The notes: generated by a model from the letters alone, not told the origin. 64,000 bases of DNA from Streptomyces showdoensis (GCF_039535475.1 NZ_BAAAXG010000026.1:4211501-4275500); one strand, 5' to 3'; shown: positions 16,530-25,328, counted from the first letter of the stretch. Program-made: numbers and translations.

Positions 16530-18188
16530 CTACGCGTCGTAGAGGTCGGCCTTCTTCGGGCCCGGGTCCTGGACGCCGCCGCTGAGGACCAGCGAGCGGT
16601 TGGTGAAGCGCTCCGTGTCCACGCCGTGATCGTCGAGCACCTTGATGGTCGCGGCGTGGACCGCCCGCAGGACGGGGGTCGCGGCGCGGATGGCGTCGTC
16701 GGCCATGAAGCGGTTCTTCCACGGCGGGCTCGCCCAGGGGTGCCGCAGACCGAAGGGCTCCGGCAGGACCAGCTTGCCGCCGAGGAAGTCGAGGACCGGC
16801 GGGAACCAGGTCAGCGGTGCGCGCACGGCCTGCCGCACCACCTCGTCCGTGTCCGTCAGCGGCAGCTTGATCTCCCGGGTCTCCCAGAACCTGACGGTCT
16901 TGGAGACCTCCTTCGTCTTCGCCTTCGGCTTGCTGGTGAACAGGCCGTGCACCGGGCCGAGCGCGTGGCCGGTGACCTCGACGCGCAGCGTGTGGTGCAG
17001 CGAGGTGACCGTCACCATCATCGTGAGCACGAGCTGGCCGTCCCAGAGCGTGAACTGGACGCCCAGGTAGTGCCGGTTGCCGCTGCCGAACTGCTGGTCG
17101 TTGCAGATGCGCTGTATCTCGTGCGGCTTCACCTGGAAGGCCACGATGTTCTCGCCCTCGGGGCGGCTCACCTCGTCGGCGCCCTCGCCGACCGGCGACA
17201 CGACCCAGTGCTTGACCGTCGGTTTGGGGAAGCCCGTCTTCAGCGAACCGCGCTCCAGCAGCGTCAGCTGGGTGTGGATCTCGCGGACCACGTCCCAGGC
17301 GCGGAAGTCGTGGATCTCCTTGCCGTTCTTGGGGATCAGCTCCTCGGCGAGGGTCCAGCTGCCCCAGCGGGTGCCCATGCCCAGTATCCCCTTGGGGCCC
17401 GCGTAGAAGACGACGTTGGACTGCTGCTCGGCGGCGAGCTTCTCCAGGTTCTGCCGCAGCTCCTCGGCGGTCTTCTCGCCCGGGTCCTGCGGCACGGCCT
17501 CGGGGATCTTGGCGCCGATGCCGCCGCCGCTGAGCAGCGCGGTCCAGCGCTCGCGCAGGTCCTGCGCGGTGTTCTCGCAGATCCGGCGGGCCAGGTACCA
17601 GCCGGCCACCGGCGCCACCGCCATGGCGCGCAGATAGTTGGGCAGCACGCCGTCGAAGGGCAGCTTCAGCAGCACCAGGAACGCGACGATGCCGGCGGCG
17701 ACCAGCAGGGCGGTGCCGACGGCACTGGTCCGCCGGTTGTCGGAGCCGGCCGCGACCCTGCGCAGCTGGATCACGCCCAGCCACAGCAGCGTGCCCGGCA
17801 GGAACAGCAGCCCGAAGACCAGCGTCACCAGGGTCAGCTTCACGTCGCGCTGCTTGCGGATGCCGGTGGCGGCCAGGCAGTGCTCCACCACGGGCTGGGG
17901 GTCGGCGCCGAAGGACTGGATCAGCGGCTTGCGGGCACCGCCCAGCATCCGCACCTGCACCGCGCGGGAGAAGGCCTCACCGAGGTCGGGGCGGAACAGC
18001 TTGTGCCACTTGCCCTCCTTGACCGTCGACTTGTGCCACTCGCTGTTGGCGTCCAGGATCGCCCCGACCGGGCTGTCGCGGTACGCGGCGGAGGCGAGGG
18101 CGTGGGTCGCCGCCGTCTGCGCGTCCGAGCCCTGCAGGGGAATCTGCGCCCCGATGCCGAAACTGCCGATCGTCACTGCCGCCCCCAT
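16530..18188 (-). CDS. large membrane protein, hypothetical
   Basis: A 552-residue protein with no recognised family. An N-terminal segment (MGAAVTIGSFGIGAQ) resembles a weak signal anchor. Two clear membrane helices occur near residues 120-145 (LTLVTLVFGLLFLPGTLLWLGVIQL) and 160-180 (AVGTALLVAAGIVAFLVLL), followed by a third hydrophobic stretch. The remaining 350 residues are soluble and mixed alpha/beta. ATG 18188 is preferred since AGGGA lies 8 nt upstream; GTG 18191 and GTG 18236 are alternatives. Downstream of the EF-G2-like gene on the same strand. Confidence 0.7.
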   Translation of the reverse strand: MGAAVTIGSFGIGAQIPLQGSDAQTAATHALASAAYRDSPVGAILDANSEWHKSTVKEGKWHKLFRPDLGEAFSRAVQVRMLGGARKPLIQSFGADPQPVVEHCLAATGIRKQRDVKLTLVTLVFGLLFLPGTLLWLGVIQLRRVAAGSDNRRTSAVGTALLVAAGIVAFLVLLKLPFDGVLPNYLRAMAVAPVAGWYLARRICENTAQDLRERWTALLSGGGIGAKIPEAVPQDPGEKTAEELRQNLEKLAAEQQSNVVFYAGPKGILGMGTRWGSWTLAEELIPKNGKEIHDFRAWDVVREIHTQLTLLERGSLKTGFPKPTVKHWVVSPVGEGADEVSRPEGENIVAFQVKPHEIQRICNDQQFGSGNRHYLGVQFTLWDGQLVLTMMVTVTSLHHTLRVEVTGHALGPVHGLFTSKPKAKTKEVSKTVRFWETREIKLPLTDTDEVVRQAVRAPLTWFPPVLDFLGGKLVLPEPFGLRHPWASPPWKNRFMADDAIRAATPVLRAVHAATIKVLDDHGVDTERFTNRSLVLSGGVQDPGPKKADLYDA

Positions 18189-18357
18189 CACCACGGTCCC
18201 TGTGCGGGCTGTTCCCAACTGCCGCGCCCCGCACACCTTCTGAGCTGGGCACCACAGCGTAACCGGGGGACGCCGGATGCGTCACCGGACCGGACGAAGG
18301 CGTCCGAATGCCGCCCGCCGGAGGGGAGTTGGGCGGGCGGCCCTCGGCATCACCCGG

Positions 18358-18382
18358 CCGACGGGCCGTCACCACCCGTCGG
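18358..18382 (-). terminator. possible terminator after EF-G2-like gene
   Basis: CCGACGGG / CCCGTCGG stem with a 9-nt loop, 12 nt past the stop codon of the EF-G2-like gene. Confidence 0.5.
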
Positions 18383-18393
18383 CGGGCCGTCGG

Positions 18394-20601
18394 TCACGAG
18401 GCCCTGCGCTCCTGTCCGCGCATCCGGTCCGCCAGCTGCGGCGGCATCGCCTCGTGCCGCGCGTAGGTGCGGTCGAAGCTGCCCGTGCCGTGCGAGACCG
18501 ACCGCAGGTCGACCGCGTACCGCCCGATCTCGATCTCGGGCACCTCCGCCCGCACCAGCGTCCGCCCCGGCCCCGCCTGCTCGGTGCCGACCACCCGGCC
18601 GCGGCGCCCCGACAGATCGCTCATCACCGGGCCCACGTAGTCGTCCGGGACCAGCACCGCCACCTCCGCCACCGGCTCCAGGAGGTGGATCGGCACCTCG
18701 GCCGCCGCCTCCCGCAGCGCCAGCGCGCCCGCCGTCTGGAAGGCGGCGTCGGAGGAGTCCACCGAGTGCGCCTTGCCGTCCCGCAGGGTCACCCGGATGT
18801 CGACCAGCGGATAGCCGGCCGCGACCCCGCGGGCCGCCTGCGCCCGGATGCCCTTCTCCACCGAGGGGATGAAGTTGCGCGGCACGGCGCCGCCGACCAC
18901 CTTGTCGACGAACTCGATGCCGCTGCCCGCCGGCAGCGGCTCCACGTCGATCTCGCAGATCGCGTACTGGCCGTGCCCGCCGGACTGCTTGACGTGCCGG
19001 CCGCGCCCCGCGGACGCGCCGCCGAAGGTCTCGCGCAGCGACACCTTGTGCGGGACCGTGTCGACCTGCACGCCGAACCGGCCGCGCAGCCGCTCCAGGG
19101 CCACGTCCGCGTGCGCCTCGCCCAGGCACCACAGGACGACCTGATGGGTGTCCTGGTTCTGTTCGAGCCGCATCGTCGGGTCCTCGGCCACCAGCCGGGC
19201 CAGCCCCTGCGACAGCCGGTCCTCGTCGGCCTTGCTGTGCGCCTCGATCGCCAGCGGCAGCAGCGGCTGGGGCATCGCCCACGGCTCCATCAGCAGCGGC
19301 GCGTCCTTCGCGGACAGCGTGTCGCCGGTCTCCGCGCGGGCCAGCTTGCCCACACAGGCCAGGTCGCCCGCCACGCACTGCGCCAGGGGCCGCTGCTGCT
19401 TGCCGAACGGGGAGCTCAGCGCCCCGACCCGCTCGTCGACGTCGTGGTCCTCGTGGCCGCGGTCGGTGAGCCCGTGCCCCGACACGTGCACGGTCTCGTC
19501 CGGGCGCAGGGTCCCCGAGAAGACCCGCACCAGTGAGATCCGGCCCACGTACGGGTCCGAGGAGGTCTTCACCACCTCGGCGACCAGCGGCCCCTCCGGG
19601 TCGCAGGCCAGCTCCGGGCGCGACGCGCCCTCCGGGCTGGTGACGGCGGGGGCCGCGCGCTCCAGCGGGGTGGGGAAGCCGCCGGTGATCAGCTCCAGGA
19701 GCTCGACCGTGCCCAGCCCCTGCTTCCCGCCGTCCGCCGCCGGGGCGGCGGCCAGCACCGGGTGGAAGCTGCCGCGCGCGACCGCCTTCTCCAGGTCCTC
19801 GACGAGCGTCCCGAGGTCGATCTCCTCGCCGCCGAGATAGCGGTCCATCAGGGTCTCGTCCTCGCTCTCGGCGATGATCCCCTCGATCAGCCGGGCACGG
19901 GCCTCCGCGATCAGCGGCCGCTGCGCCTCGTCGGGCGGGTCCTCCCGCCGCACCCCGGTCGAGTAGTCGAAGATCCGCTCCGTGAGCAGTCCCACGAGCC
20001 CCGTGGCCGGGGCGTGCCCGTCGGCGCCCTCCGCGCCGCGCACCGGCAGGTACAGGGGGAGTACGGCGTCGGGGTCGTCGCCGCCGAACAGTCCGGCGCA
20101 CAGCTCGGTGAGCGGGGTGAAGTCGGTGCGCGCCGTGTCGAGGTGGGTCACCACGATCGCCCGGGGCATGCCGACGGCGGCGCACTCCTCCCACACCGCG
20201 CGGGTCGAGGCGGCGACGGCGTCGGCCTCCTGCGCCGCGGAGACGACGAAGAGGGCCGCGTCCGCCGCGCGCAGACCGGCCCTCAGCTCACCGACGAAGT
20301 CGGCGTATCCGGGGGTGTCGAGGAGATTGATCTTGTACCCGCCCCACTCCACCGGGACGAGGGAGAGCTGTACGGAACGCTGCTGGCGGTGCTCGATCTC
20401 GTCGTAGTCCGAGATCGTCCCGCCGTCCTCGACGCGCCCGGCCCGGTTGACCGCCCCCGCGGTCTGGGCCAGGGCCTCGACGAGGGTCGTCTTGCCCGAT
20501 CCGCTGTGGCCGACCAGCACCACGTTCCGCACGGCCGAGGGCCGGTCGGCCGTTGGAGCCCTGCCGGCGGCCCCGGAGTGCGCGTTCGCCTTGTCGCCCA
20601 T
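18394..20601 (-). CDS. EF-G2-like translational GTPase
   Basis: A 735-residue homologue of elongation factor G, of the second (EF-G2) kind found in actinobacteria. It has the P-loop GHSGSGKT (about residues 31-38), switch motif DTPGYADF, and domains II-V including the GHGQYAICEIDVEPL and VSHGTGSFDRTYARHEAMP regions. The guanine-specificity motif reads THLD instead of NKxD, so nucleotide use may differ. EF-G2 of mycobacteria binds GTP but does not act as a normal translocase. Start ATG 20601 has GGAGG 8 nt upstream. Likely followed by the membrane protein gene. Confidence 0.88.
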   Translation of the reverse strand: MGDKANAHSGAAGRAPTADRPSAVRNVVLVGHSGSGKTTLVEALAQTAGAVNRAGRVEDGGTISDYDEIEHRQQRSVQLSLVPVEWGGYKINLLDTPGYADFVGELRAGLRAADAALFVVSAAQEADAVAASTRAVWEECAAVGMPRAIVVTHLDTARTDFTPLTELCAGLFGGDDPDAVLPLYLPVRGAEGADGHAPATGLVGLLTERIFDYSTGVRREDPPDEAQRPLIAEARARLIEGIIAESEDETLMDRYLGGEEIDLGTLVEDLEKAVARGSFHPVLAAAPAADGGKQGLGTVELLELITGGFPTPLERAAPAVTSPEGASRPELACDPEGPLVAEVVKTSSDPYVGRISLVRVFSGTLRPDETVHVSGHGLTDRGHEDHDVDERVGALSSPFGKQQRPLAQCVAGDLACVGKLARAETGDTLSAKDAPLLMEPWAMPQPLLPLAIEAHSKADEDRLSQGLARLVAEDPTMRLEQNQDTHQVVLWCLGEAHADVALERLRGRFGVQVDTVPHKVSLRETFGGASAGRGRHVKQSGGHGQYAICEIDVEPLPAGSGIEFVDKVVGGAVPRNFIPSVEKGIRAQAARGVAAGYPLVDIRVTLRDGKAHSVDSSDAAFQTAGALALREAAAEVPIHLLEPVAEVAVLVPDDYVGPVMSDLSGRRGRVVGTEQAGPGRTLVRAEVPEIEIGRYAVDLRSVSHGTGSFDRTYARHEAMPPQLADRMRGQERRAS

Positions 20602-20968
20602 GATGTCTTCCTCCCGACTGCTCGTACGGTGAGGTGGGGCGCGGGCGCGGGGGAGTGGTGCGGCGTGTCGCTGCCGCGTACGGCTCCGGCGGTGCCCGCG
20701 GTCGTCCTTCGAGCTTTGCACCGACGTCACGGTGCGTCCATACGTCGTACCCGCGCGGGCGCTCCGCGGGCCGGACGCGGCCCGGCCGGGGCCCGGACGG
20801 GGGCCGGACGCGGCCTGGACGCGGTCTGGACGCGGCCTTCGGGCGACCCGGATGCGGCGGCACGGGCGCCGCGGGCGGGTGCCGACGCTCCCGCGGGGGC
20901 GCGCGTGGCTACGATGGGTGAGCCGGTGGTCGTAGGGGCCGCGCGGCCCACCGAACCTCGGGAAGGCC
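20602..20968. other. 367-bp intergenic region between EF-G2-like gene and PIM operon
   Basis: No gene is supported here: the overlapping short ORFs lack ribosome sites and family resemblance. It holds the divergent promoters of the two flanking operons and an 11-bp-phased tandem repeat at 20771-20858. TACGAT at 20910-20915 may be the -10 box of the PIM operon. Confidence 0.6.
20771..20858 (+). repeat. 11-bp tandem repeat, eight units in phase
   Basis: Units of 11 bp with consensus CYGGACGCGGC start at 20771, 20782, 20793, 20804, 20815, 20826, 20837 and 20848. The units at 20771, 20804, 20815, 20826 and 20848 are nearly identical; those at 20782, 20793 and 20837 are degenerate. The period is close to one helical turn and is not a multiple of three, so this is not a coding repeat. 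Confidence 0.75.
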
Positions 20969-21628
20969 ATGCTGAACAAGTACGCGCGTGCCTTTTTTAC
21001 GCGTGTCCTCACACCGTTCGCCGCGTTTCTGCTCCGCCGGGGCGTCAGCCCCGACGCCGTCACGCTCATCGGCACCGCCGGGGTGGTGGCCGGCGCGCTG
21101 GTCTTCTTCCCCCGCGGGGAGTTCTTCTGGGGCACGATCGTCATCACGCTGTTCGTCTTCTCGGACCTCGTCGACGGCAACATGGCCCGCCAGGCCGGCA
21201 TCTCCAGCCGCTGGGGCGCCTTCCTCGACTCCACCCTCGACCGGGTGGCCGACGGCGCGATCTTCGGCGGTTTCGCGCTCTACTACGCCGGCAAGGGCGA
21301 CGACAACGTCCTGTGCGCGGTCGCGATCTTCTGCCTCGCCAGCGGCCAGGTCGTCTCGTACACCAAGGCCCGAGGCGAATCGATCGGCCTGCCGGTGGCC
21401 GTCAACGGCCTGATCGAGCGCGCCGAACGCCTGGTGATCTCGCTGGTCGCGGCCGGCCTCGCCGGACTCCACGCCTTCGGCGTGCCCGGCGTCCAGGTCC
21501 TGCTGCCGATCGCCCTGTGGATCGTGGCCGTCGGCTCGGCGGTCACCCTGGGGCAGCGGGTCGTGACGGTACGCAGGGAATCGGCGGAGGCGGACGCCGC
21601 CGCCAGGGGGAGCGAGGCCGCGTCGTGA
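20969..21628 (+). CDS. pgsA: phosphatidylinositol phosphate synthase (CDP-alcohol phosphatidyltransferase)
   Basis: A 219-residue integral membrane enzyme that joins CDP-diacylglycerol and inositol-phosphate, the first step to phosphatidylinositol and its mannosides. The CDP-alcohol signature D-x2-D-G-x2-A-R-x8-G-x3-D-x3-D is complete: DLVDGNMARQAG followed by SSRWGAFLDSTLDR. Six membrane segments are visible. Identity as the inositol enzyme, not a phosphatidylglycerol one, rests on the adjacent patA and pimA genes. The next gene starts with an overlapping GTGA. First gene of the PIM operon. Confidence 0.88.
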   Translation: MLNKYARAFFTRVLTPFAAFLLRRGVSPDAVTLIGTAGVVAGALVFFPRGEFFWGTIVITLFVFSDLVDGNMARQAGISSRWGAFLDSTLDRVADGAIFGGFALYYAGKGDDNVLCAVAIFCLASGQVVSYTKARGESIGLPVAVNGLIERAERLVISLVAAGLAGLHAFGVPGVQVLLPIALWIVAVGSAVTLGQRVVTVRRESAEADAAARGSEAAS

Positions 21629-22548
21629 GCGGGAACAGTCTCAAGGACACCGTCACCGACGGTCTGTACGGGCTCGGCTGGGCCACCGTGAAGAAGCTCC
21701 CCGAGCCGGTCGCCAAGGCCCTCGGCCGCAAGGTCGCCGACACCGCCTGGAAGCGGCGCGGCAAGAGCGTCCTGCGTCTGGAGTCCAACCTGGCGCGCGT
21801 CGTCCCCGACGCCTCCCCGGAGCGCCTGCGGGAGCTCTCCCAGGCCGGCATGCGCTCGTACATGCGCTACTGGATGGAGTCCTTCCGGCTGCCCACCTGG
21901 AGCAAGGAGCGCGCCGCCGCCAGCTTCGACCCCAAGGGCGTCCACCACCTCAAGGACGCCCTCGCCTCCGAGCACGGCGTCGTCCTCGCCCTGCCCCACA
22001 TGGGCAACTGGGACCTGGCCGGCGTCTGGGTCACCCGCGCCCTCGGAGTGCCCTTCACCACCGTCGCCGAGCGGCTCAAGCCCGAATCGCTCTTCGACCG
22101 GTTCGTCGCCTACCGCGAGTCCCTGGGCATGGAGGTGCTGCCGCACACCGGCGGCTCCGCCTTCGGGACCCTGGCGCGGCGGCTGCGGGCCGGCGGGCTC
22201 GTCTGCCTCGTCGCCGACCGCGACCTGTCCTCCTCCGGCGTCGAGGTCTCCTTCTTCGGCGAACCGGCCCGGATGCCCGCGGGGCCCGCGATCCTCGCCC
22301 AGCAGACCGGGGCGCTGCTGCTGCCCGTGACCCTCTGGTACGACGACAGCGACGTCATGCGCGGACAGATCCACCCGCCCCTCGAGGTGCCCGAGTCAGG
22401 CACCCGCGCCGAAAAGACGTCCTCCATGACACAGGCCCTCGCCGACGTCTTCGCCGGGGGCATCGCGGACCACCCGGAGGACTGGCACATGCTGCAGCGA
22501 CTGTGGCTCGCTGACCTGGAGGAGCGGCGGGAGGACGGGACGGCGTGA
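21625..22548 (+). CDS. patA: phosphatidylinositol mannoside acyltransferase
   Basis: A 307-residue acyltransferase of the LpxL/HtrB-like family that adds a fatty acyl chain to the mannose of phosphatidylinositol mannosides at the inner face of the membrane. The HxxxxD catalytic motif is HMGNWD in LPHMGNWDLAGVW, and a conserved CLVADRDLSSSGVEVSFFGEP block follows. GTG 21625 overlaps the stop of the synthase gene (GTGA), and its own stop overlaps pimA. Gene order synthase-patA-pimA is the known actinobacterial PIM cluster. Confidence 0.92.
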   Translation: MSGNSLKDTVTDGLYGLGWATVKKLPEPVAKALGRKVADTAWKRRGKSVLRLESNLARVVPDASPERLRELSQAGMRSYMRYWMESFRLPTWSKERAAASFDPKGVHHLKDALASEHGVVLALPHMGNWDLAGVWVTRALGVPFTTVAERLKPESLFDRFVAYRESLGMEVLPHTGGSAFGTLARRLRAGGLVCLVADRDLSSSGVEVSFFGEPARMPAGPAILAQQTGALLLPVTLWYDDSDVMRGQIHPPLEVPESGTRAEKTSSMTQALADVFAGGIADHPEDWHMLQRLWLADLEERREDGTA

Positions 22549-23708
22549 GGATCGGCATCGTCTGCCCGTACTCCTGGGACGTGCCGGGCGGCGTCCAGTT
22601 CCACATCCGCGACCTCGCCGAGCACCTCATCCGGCTCGGCCACCACGTCTCCGTCCTCGCACCCGCCGACGACGAGACCCCGCTGCCGCCGTACGTCGTC
22701 TCCGCCGGCCGCGCGGTCCCCGTGCCGTACAACGGCTCCGTCGCGCGGCTCAACTTCGGCTTCCTCTCGGCGGCCCGGGTGCGGCGCTGGCTGCACGACG
22801 GCACCTTCGACGTCGTCCACATCCACGAGCCCACCTCGCCCTCGCTCGGGCTGCTCACCTGCTGGGCGGCGCAGGGGCCGATCGTGGCCACCTTCCACAC
22901 CTCCAACCCGCGCTCCCGCGCCATGATCGCCGCGTACCCGATCCTCCAGCCCGCCCTGGAGAAGATCAGCGCGCGCATCGCGGTCAGCGAGTACGCCCGG
23001 CGCACGCTCGTCGAGCACCTCGGCGGCGACGCCGTCGTCATCCCCAACGGGGTCGACGTCGACTTCTTCGCCCGCGCCGAGCCCAAGAAGGAGTGGCAGG
23101 GCGGCACGCTCGGCTTCATCGGGCGCATCGACGAGCCCCGCAAGGGACTCCCCGTGCTGATGCGGGCCCTGCCCAAGATCCTCGCCGAGCGGCCCGACAC
23201 GCGGCTCCTCGTCGCCGGGCGCGGCGACGAGGAGGAGGCCGTGGCCTCGCTGCCCCGCGAGATGCGGTCCCGGGTCGAGTTCCTGGGCATGGTCAGCGAC
23301 GAGGACAAGGCGCGGCTGCTGCGCAGCGTGGACGTCTACGTGGCGCCCAACACCGGCGGCGAGAGCTTCGGCATCATCCTCGTCGAGGCGCTCTCCGCGG
23401 GCGCGCCCGTCCTCGCCGCGGACCTCGACGCCTTCGCGCAGGTCCTCGACCAGGGCGCGGCGGGCCAGCTCTTCGCCAACGAGGACGCCGACGACCTCGC
23501 CGACCAGGCGATCCGGCTCCTCGGCGACGAGGCCCGGCGGGAGGAGCTGCGTGAGCGCGGCTCCGCGCACGTGCGGCGGTTCGACTGGTCGACGGTGGGC
23601 GCGGACATCCTGGCCGTCTACGAGACGGTGACGGACGGCGCGGCCTCGGTCGCCACGGACGAGCGGGCCGCGGGCGGCGGGGGGCTGCGGGCTCGGCTGG
23701 GGTTGTAG
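22545..23708 (+). CDS. pimA: phosphatidylinositol alpha-mannosyltransferase
   Basis: A 387-residue GT-B glycosyltransferase of family GT4. It transfers mannose from GDP-mannose to phosphatidylinositol to start PIM synthesis. The N-terminal CPYSWDVPGGVQFHIRDLAEHL binds acceptor, and the C-terminal donor domain has GFIGRIDEPRKGLPVLMRAL and the E-x7-E region NTGGESFGIILVEALSAGAPV. The last 25 residues are Gly/Ala-rich and variable. GTG 22545 overlaps the patA stop. Confidence 0.93.
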   Translation: MRIGIVCPYSWDVPGGVQFHIRDLAEHLIRLGHHVSVLAPADDETPLPPYVVSAGRAVPVPYNGSVARLNFGFLSAARVRRWLHDGTFDVVHIHEPTSPSLGLLTCWAAQGPIVATFHTSNPRSRAMIAAYPILQPALEKISARIAVSEYARRTLVEHLGGDAVVIPNGVDVDFFARAEPKKEWQGGTLGFIGRIDEPRKGLPVLMRALPKILAERPDTRLLVAGRGDEEEAVASLPREMRSRVEFLGMVSDEDKARLLRSVDVYVAPNTGGESFGIILVEALSAGAPVLAADLDAFAQVLDQGAAGQLFANEDADDLADQAIRLLGDEARREELRERGSAHVRRFDWSTVGADILAVYETVTDGAASVATDERAAGGGGLRARLGL

Positions 23709-24026
23709 GAGGCGGCGGGTGCCCCGCCCGCTCGTCGTGGGCCCTGCGTCCCGTTGTGGGCATTCGTCCCGCCGGGGCCGGGGGAGGGTGGGTGCGACGG
23801 GACGGCGCCTCCTGCGGGTGCCTCCGCTGCCTTTCGTGCGGTGCCCACGACGGCGGTGCGTGGACCCGACGGCGCCCGGTACCTCCGCGTGGGGGGTGTC
23901 CGGACTGCGACCTTCACTTCGCTCCGCTCGTTACGGGCGCCGCCACGTCCGGACACCCCCCACGCTCCGGCACCGGGCGCCTCCCCGCCGTTGTCGGCCG
24001 CCCCGCCGTCGTGGCAGCGTGGGGCG
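23709..24026. other. 318-bp structured intergenic region after pimA
   Basis: I see no gene here. The 5' half has an inverted pair CGTCCCG (23765-23771) / CGGGACG (23798-23804) in a G-rich context; the 3' half is a large imperfect palindrome (23871-23981). The style recalls dispersed structured intergenic repeats of Streptomyces genomes. Confidence 0.6.
23871..23981. repeat. long imperfect palindrome
   Basis: Outer arms GGCGCCCGGT (23871-23880) and ACCGGGCGCC (23972-23981) are separated by 6-nt unpaired stretches from inner arms GCGTGGGGGGTGTCCGGAC (23887-23905) and its exact complement (23947-23965). The 41-nt loop contains CTTCGCTCCGCTCG. Total 29 bp of paired stem in 111 bp. Confidence 0.8.
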
Positions 24027-24650
24027 ATGATCTCTGTGGAGACGCTCGACCTCGGATACTTCGTCCGGCCTGCGGAGGAGTGGGGCGGTGATCACGACCG
24101 GGAGGAGCCCGTGCTGGCCTATGTGGTGCGGTATCCCGGTGGCAGTCTGCTGTTCGACAGCGGGCTCGGGGAAGGGTCGCCCGAGACCGACGCCCACTAC
24201 CGGCCCGTGCGGCGGGCCCTGGACGTCGACGTCGATCTCGTCGTCAACTGCCACCTGCACTTCGACCACATCGGCGGCAACCGGGCGCTGGGCCGCCCCG
24301 TCCTGGTGCAGCGGAAGGAGCTCGCCGCGGCGCGGGCCGGCGGGTACACGATCGACCCGCTGCTGGACGGCGTGCGGTACGAGGAGATCGACGGGGAGCG
24401 CGAGCTCGCCGAGGGGGTCCGGGTCGTGCCCACGCCCGGGCACACCGACGGGCACCAGTCGCTCGTGCTCGACCACGGGGACCGGGTGACGGTGCTCGCG
24501 GGGCAGGCGTACGACTTCGCGGGGGAGTTCGGGAGGCCGTACCGGCCCTGGCTGGAGCGGCTCGGGGAGCTCGCCGGAGGGCGGCCGGCGCGTGTCCTGT
24601 TCGCCCATGACCGGGAGGTTTGGGAAGGGGTGCTGCCGCCGCCCCGGTAG
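24027..24650 (+). CDS. metallo-beta-lactamase-fold hydrolase, lactonase-like
   Basis: A 207-residue MBL-fold protein. The zinc motif is H76-L-H78-F-D80-H81 in NCHLHFDHIGGN, with His139 in PTPGHTDGHQS and a late His194 in LFAHDRE, an arrangement like N-acyl-homoserine lactonases (AiiA type). The usual bridging aspartate after the fourth strand appears as Gln160 in LAGQAYDF, so the second metal site may differ. The substrate is not known. ATG 24027 is the first sensible start after the palindromic region. The -10 box of the next gene overlaps its TAG stop. Confidence 0.8.
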   Translation: MISVETLDLGYFVRPAEEWGGDHDREEPVLAYVVRYPGGSLLFDSGLGEGSPETDAHYRPVRRALDVDVDLVVNCHLHFDHIGGNRALGRPVLVQRKELAAARAGGYTIDPLLDGVRYEEIDGERELAEGVRVVPTPGHTDGHQSLVLDHGDRVTVLAGQAYDFAGEFGRPYRPWLERLGELAGGRPARVLFAHDREVWEGVLPPPR

Positions 24651-24653
24651 CCT
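24648..24653 (+). promoter_or_regulatory. -10 box of leaderless LemA-like gene
   Basis: TAGCCT overlaps the TAG stop of the upstream hydrolase gene and lies 8 nt before GTG 24662. Confidence 0.5.
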
Positions 24654-24661
24654 GTGCGCCC

Positions 24662-25204
24662 GTGACCGAAACCCTGATCTGGACCGTCGCCGCGCTCATC
24701 CTCATCGGCGTCTACCTCAGCTGGACCGCCGGCCGGCTCGACCGGCTGCACACCCGCATCGACGCGGCACGGGCCGCGCTCGACGCGCAGTTGCTCCGGC
24801 GGGCCTCGGTCGCCCAGGAGCTCGCCACCTCGGGCGTGCTCGATCCCGCCGCCTCGATCGTGCTCTACGAGGCGGCGCACGCGGCCCGGCAGGCCGAGGA
24901 GGACCACCGGGAGGTCGCCGAGAGCGAGCTCAGCCAGGCGCTCCGGGCCGTCTTCGGGGAGACCGAGCAGGTCGAGCTGGTCCGCGAGGCGCCCGGCGGC
25001 GAGGAGGCCGCGGGGGAGCTGGCCGCGGCCGTGCGCCGGGTGCCGATGGCGCGCCGCTTCCACAACGACGCGGTGCGGGCCGCGCGGGCGCTGCGACGCC
25101 ATCGCAAGGTGCGCTGGTTCCGCCTCGCCGGCCACGCTCCGTTCCCGCTCGCCTTCGAAATGGATGACGAGCCGCCCGTAGCCCTTGCGGATCGCCCTGC
25201 CTGA
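24662..25204 (+). CDS. LemA-like membrane protein, hypothetical
   Basis: A 180-residue protein with one N-terminal membrane helix ([17 protein letters not shown]) and then a long amphipathic helical region, [30 protein letters not shown], which is similar in layout to LemA proteins. The rest is helical and charged. The function of LemA-like proteins is unknown. GTG 24662 is chosen from the TAGCCT box 8 nt upstream; there is no ribosome site. It lies upstream of pdxS with 124 bp between. Confidence 0.65.
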   Translation: MTETLIWTVAALILIGVYLSWTAGRLDRLHTRIDAARAALDAQLLRRASVAQELATSGVLDPAASIVLYEAAHAARQAEEDHREVAESELSQALRAVFGETEQVELVREAPGGEEAAGELAAAVRRVPMARRFHNDAVRAARALRRHRKVRWFRLAGHAPFPLAFEMDDEPPVALADRPA

Positions 25205-25328
25205 GGCCTGTGGCCTTCGTAAGCTGCGAAAACGATCCACCGGGTACACATTGGCCCTTGCTGTGGCCCCCTGGTGGCCGGTTTCCTCGTCTCGTCAACA
25301 ATCCCCGTTGTCATCGAGTGAGGTACCC

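Noticed and set aside
16402..17784. A minus-strand frame overlapping the HIT gene end and the unknown membrane protein
   Set aside because: It is an out-of-frame shadow of the membrane protein gene on the same strand.
23754..24026. A long N-terminal extension of the lactonase-like hydrolase
   Set aside because: The extension would translate the palindromic intergenic element and adds nothing that resembles the family; ATG 24027 fits the fold.
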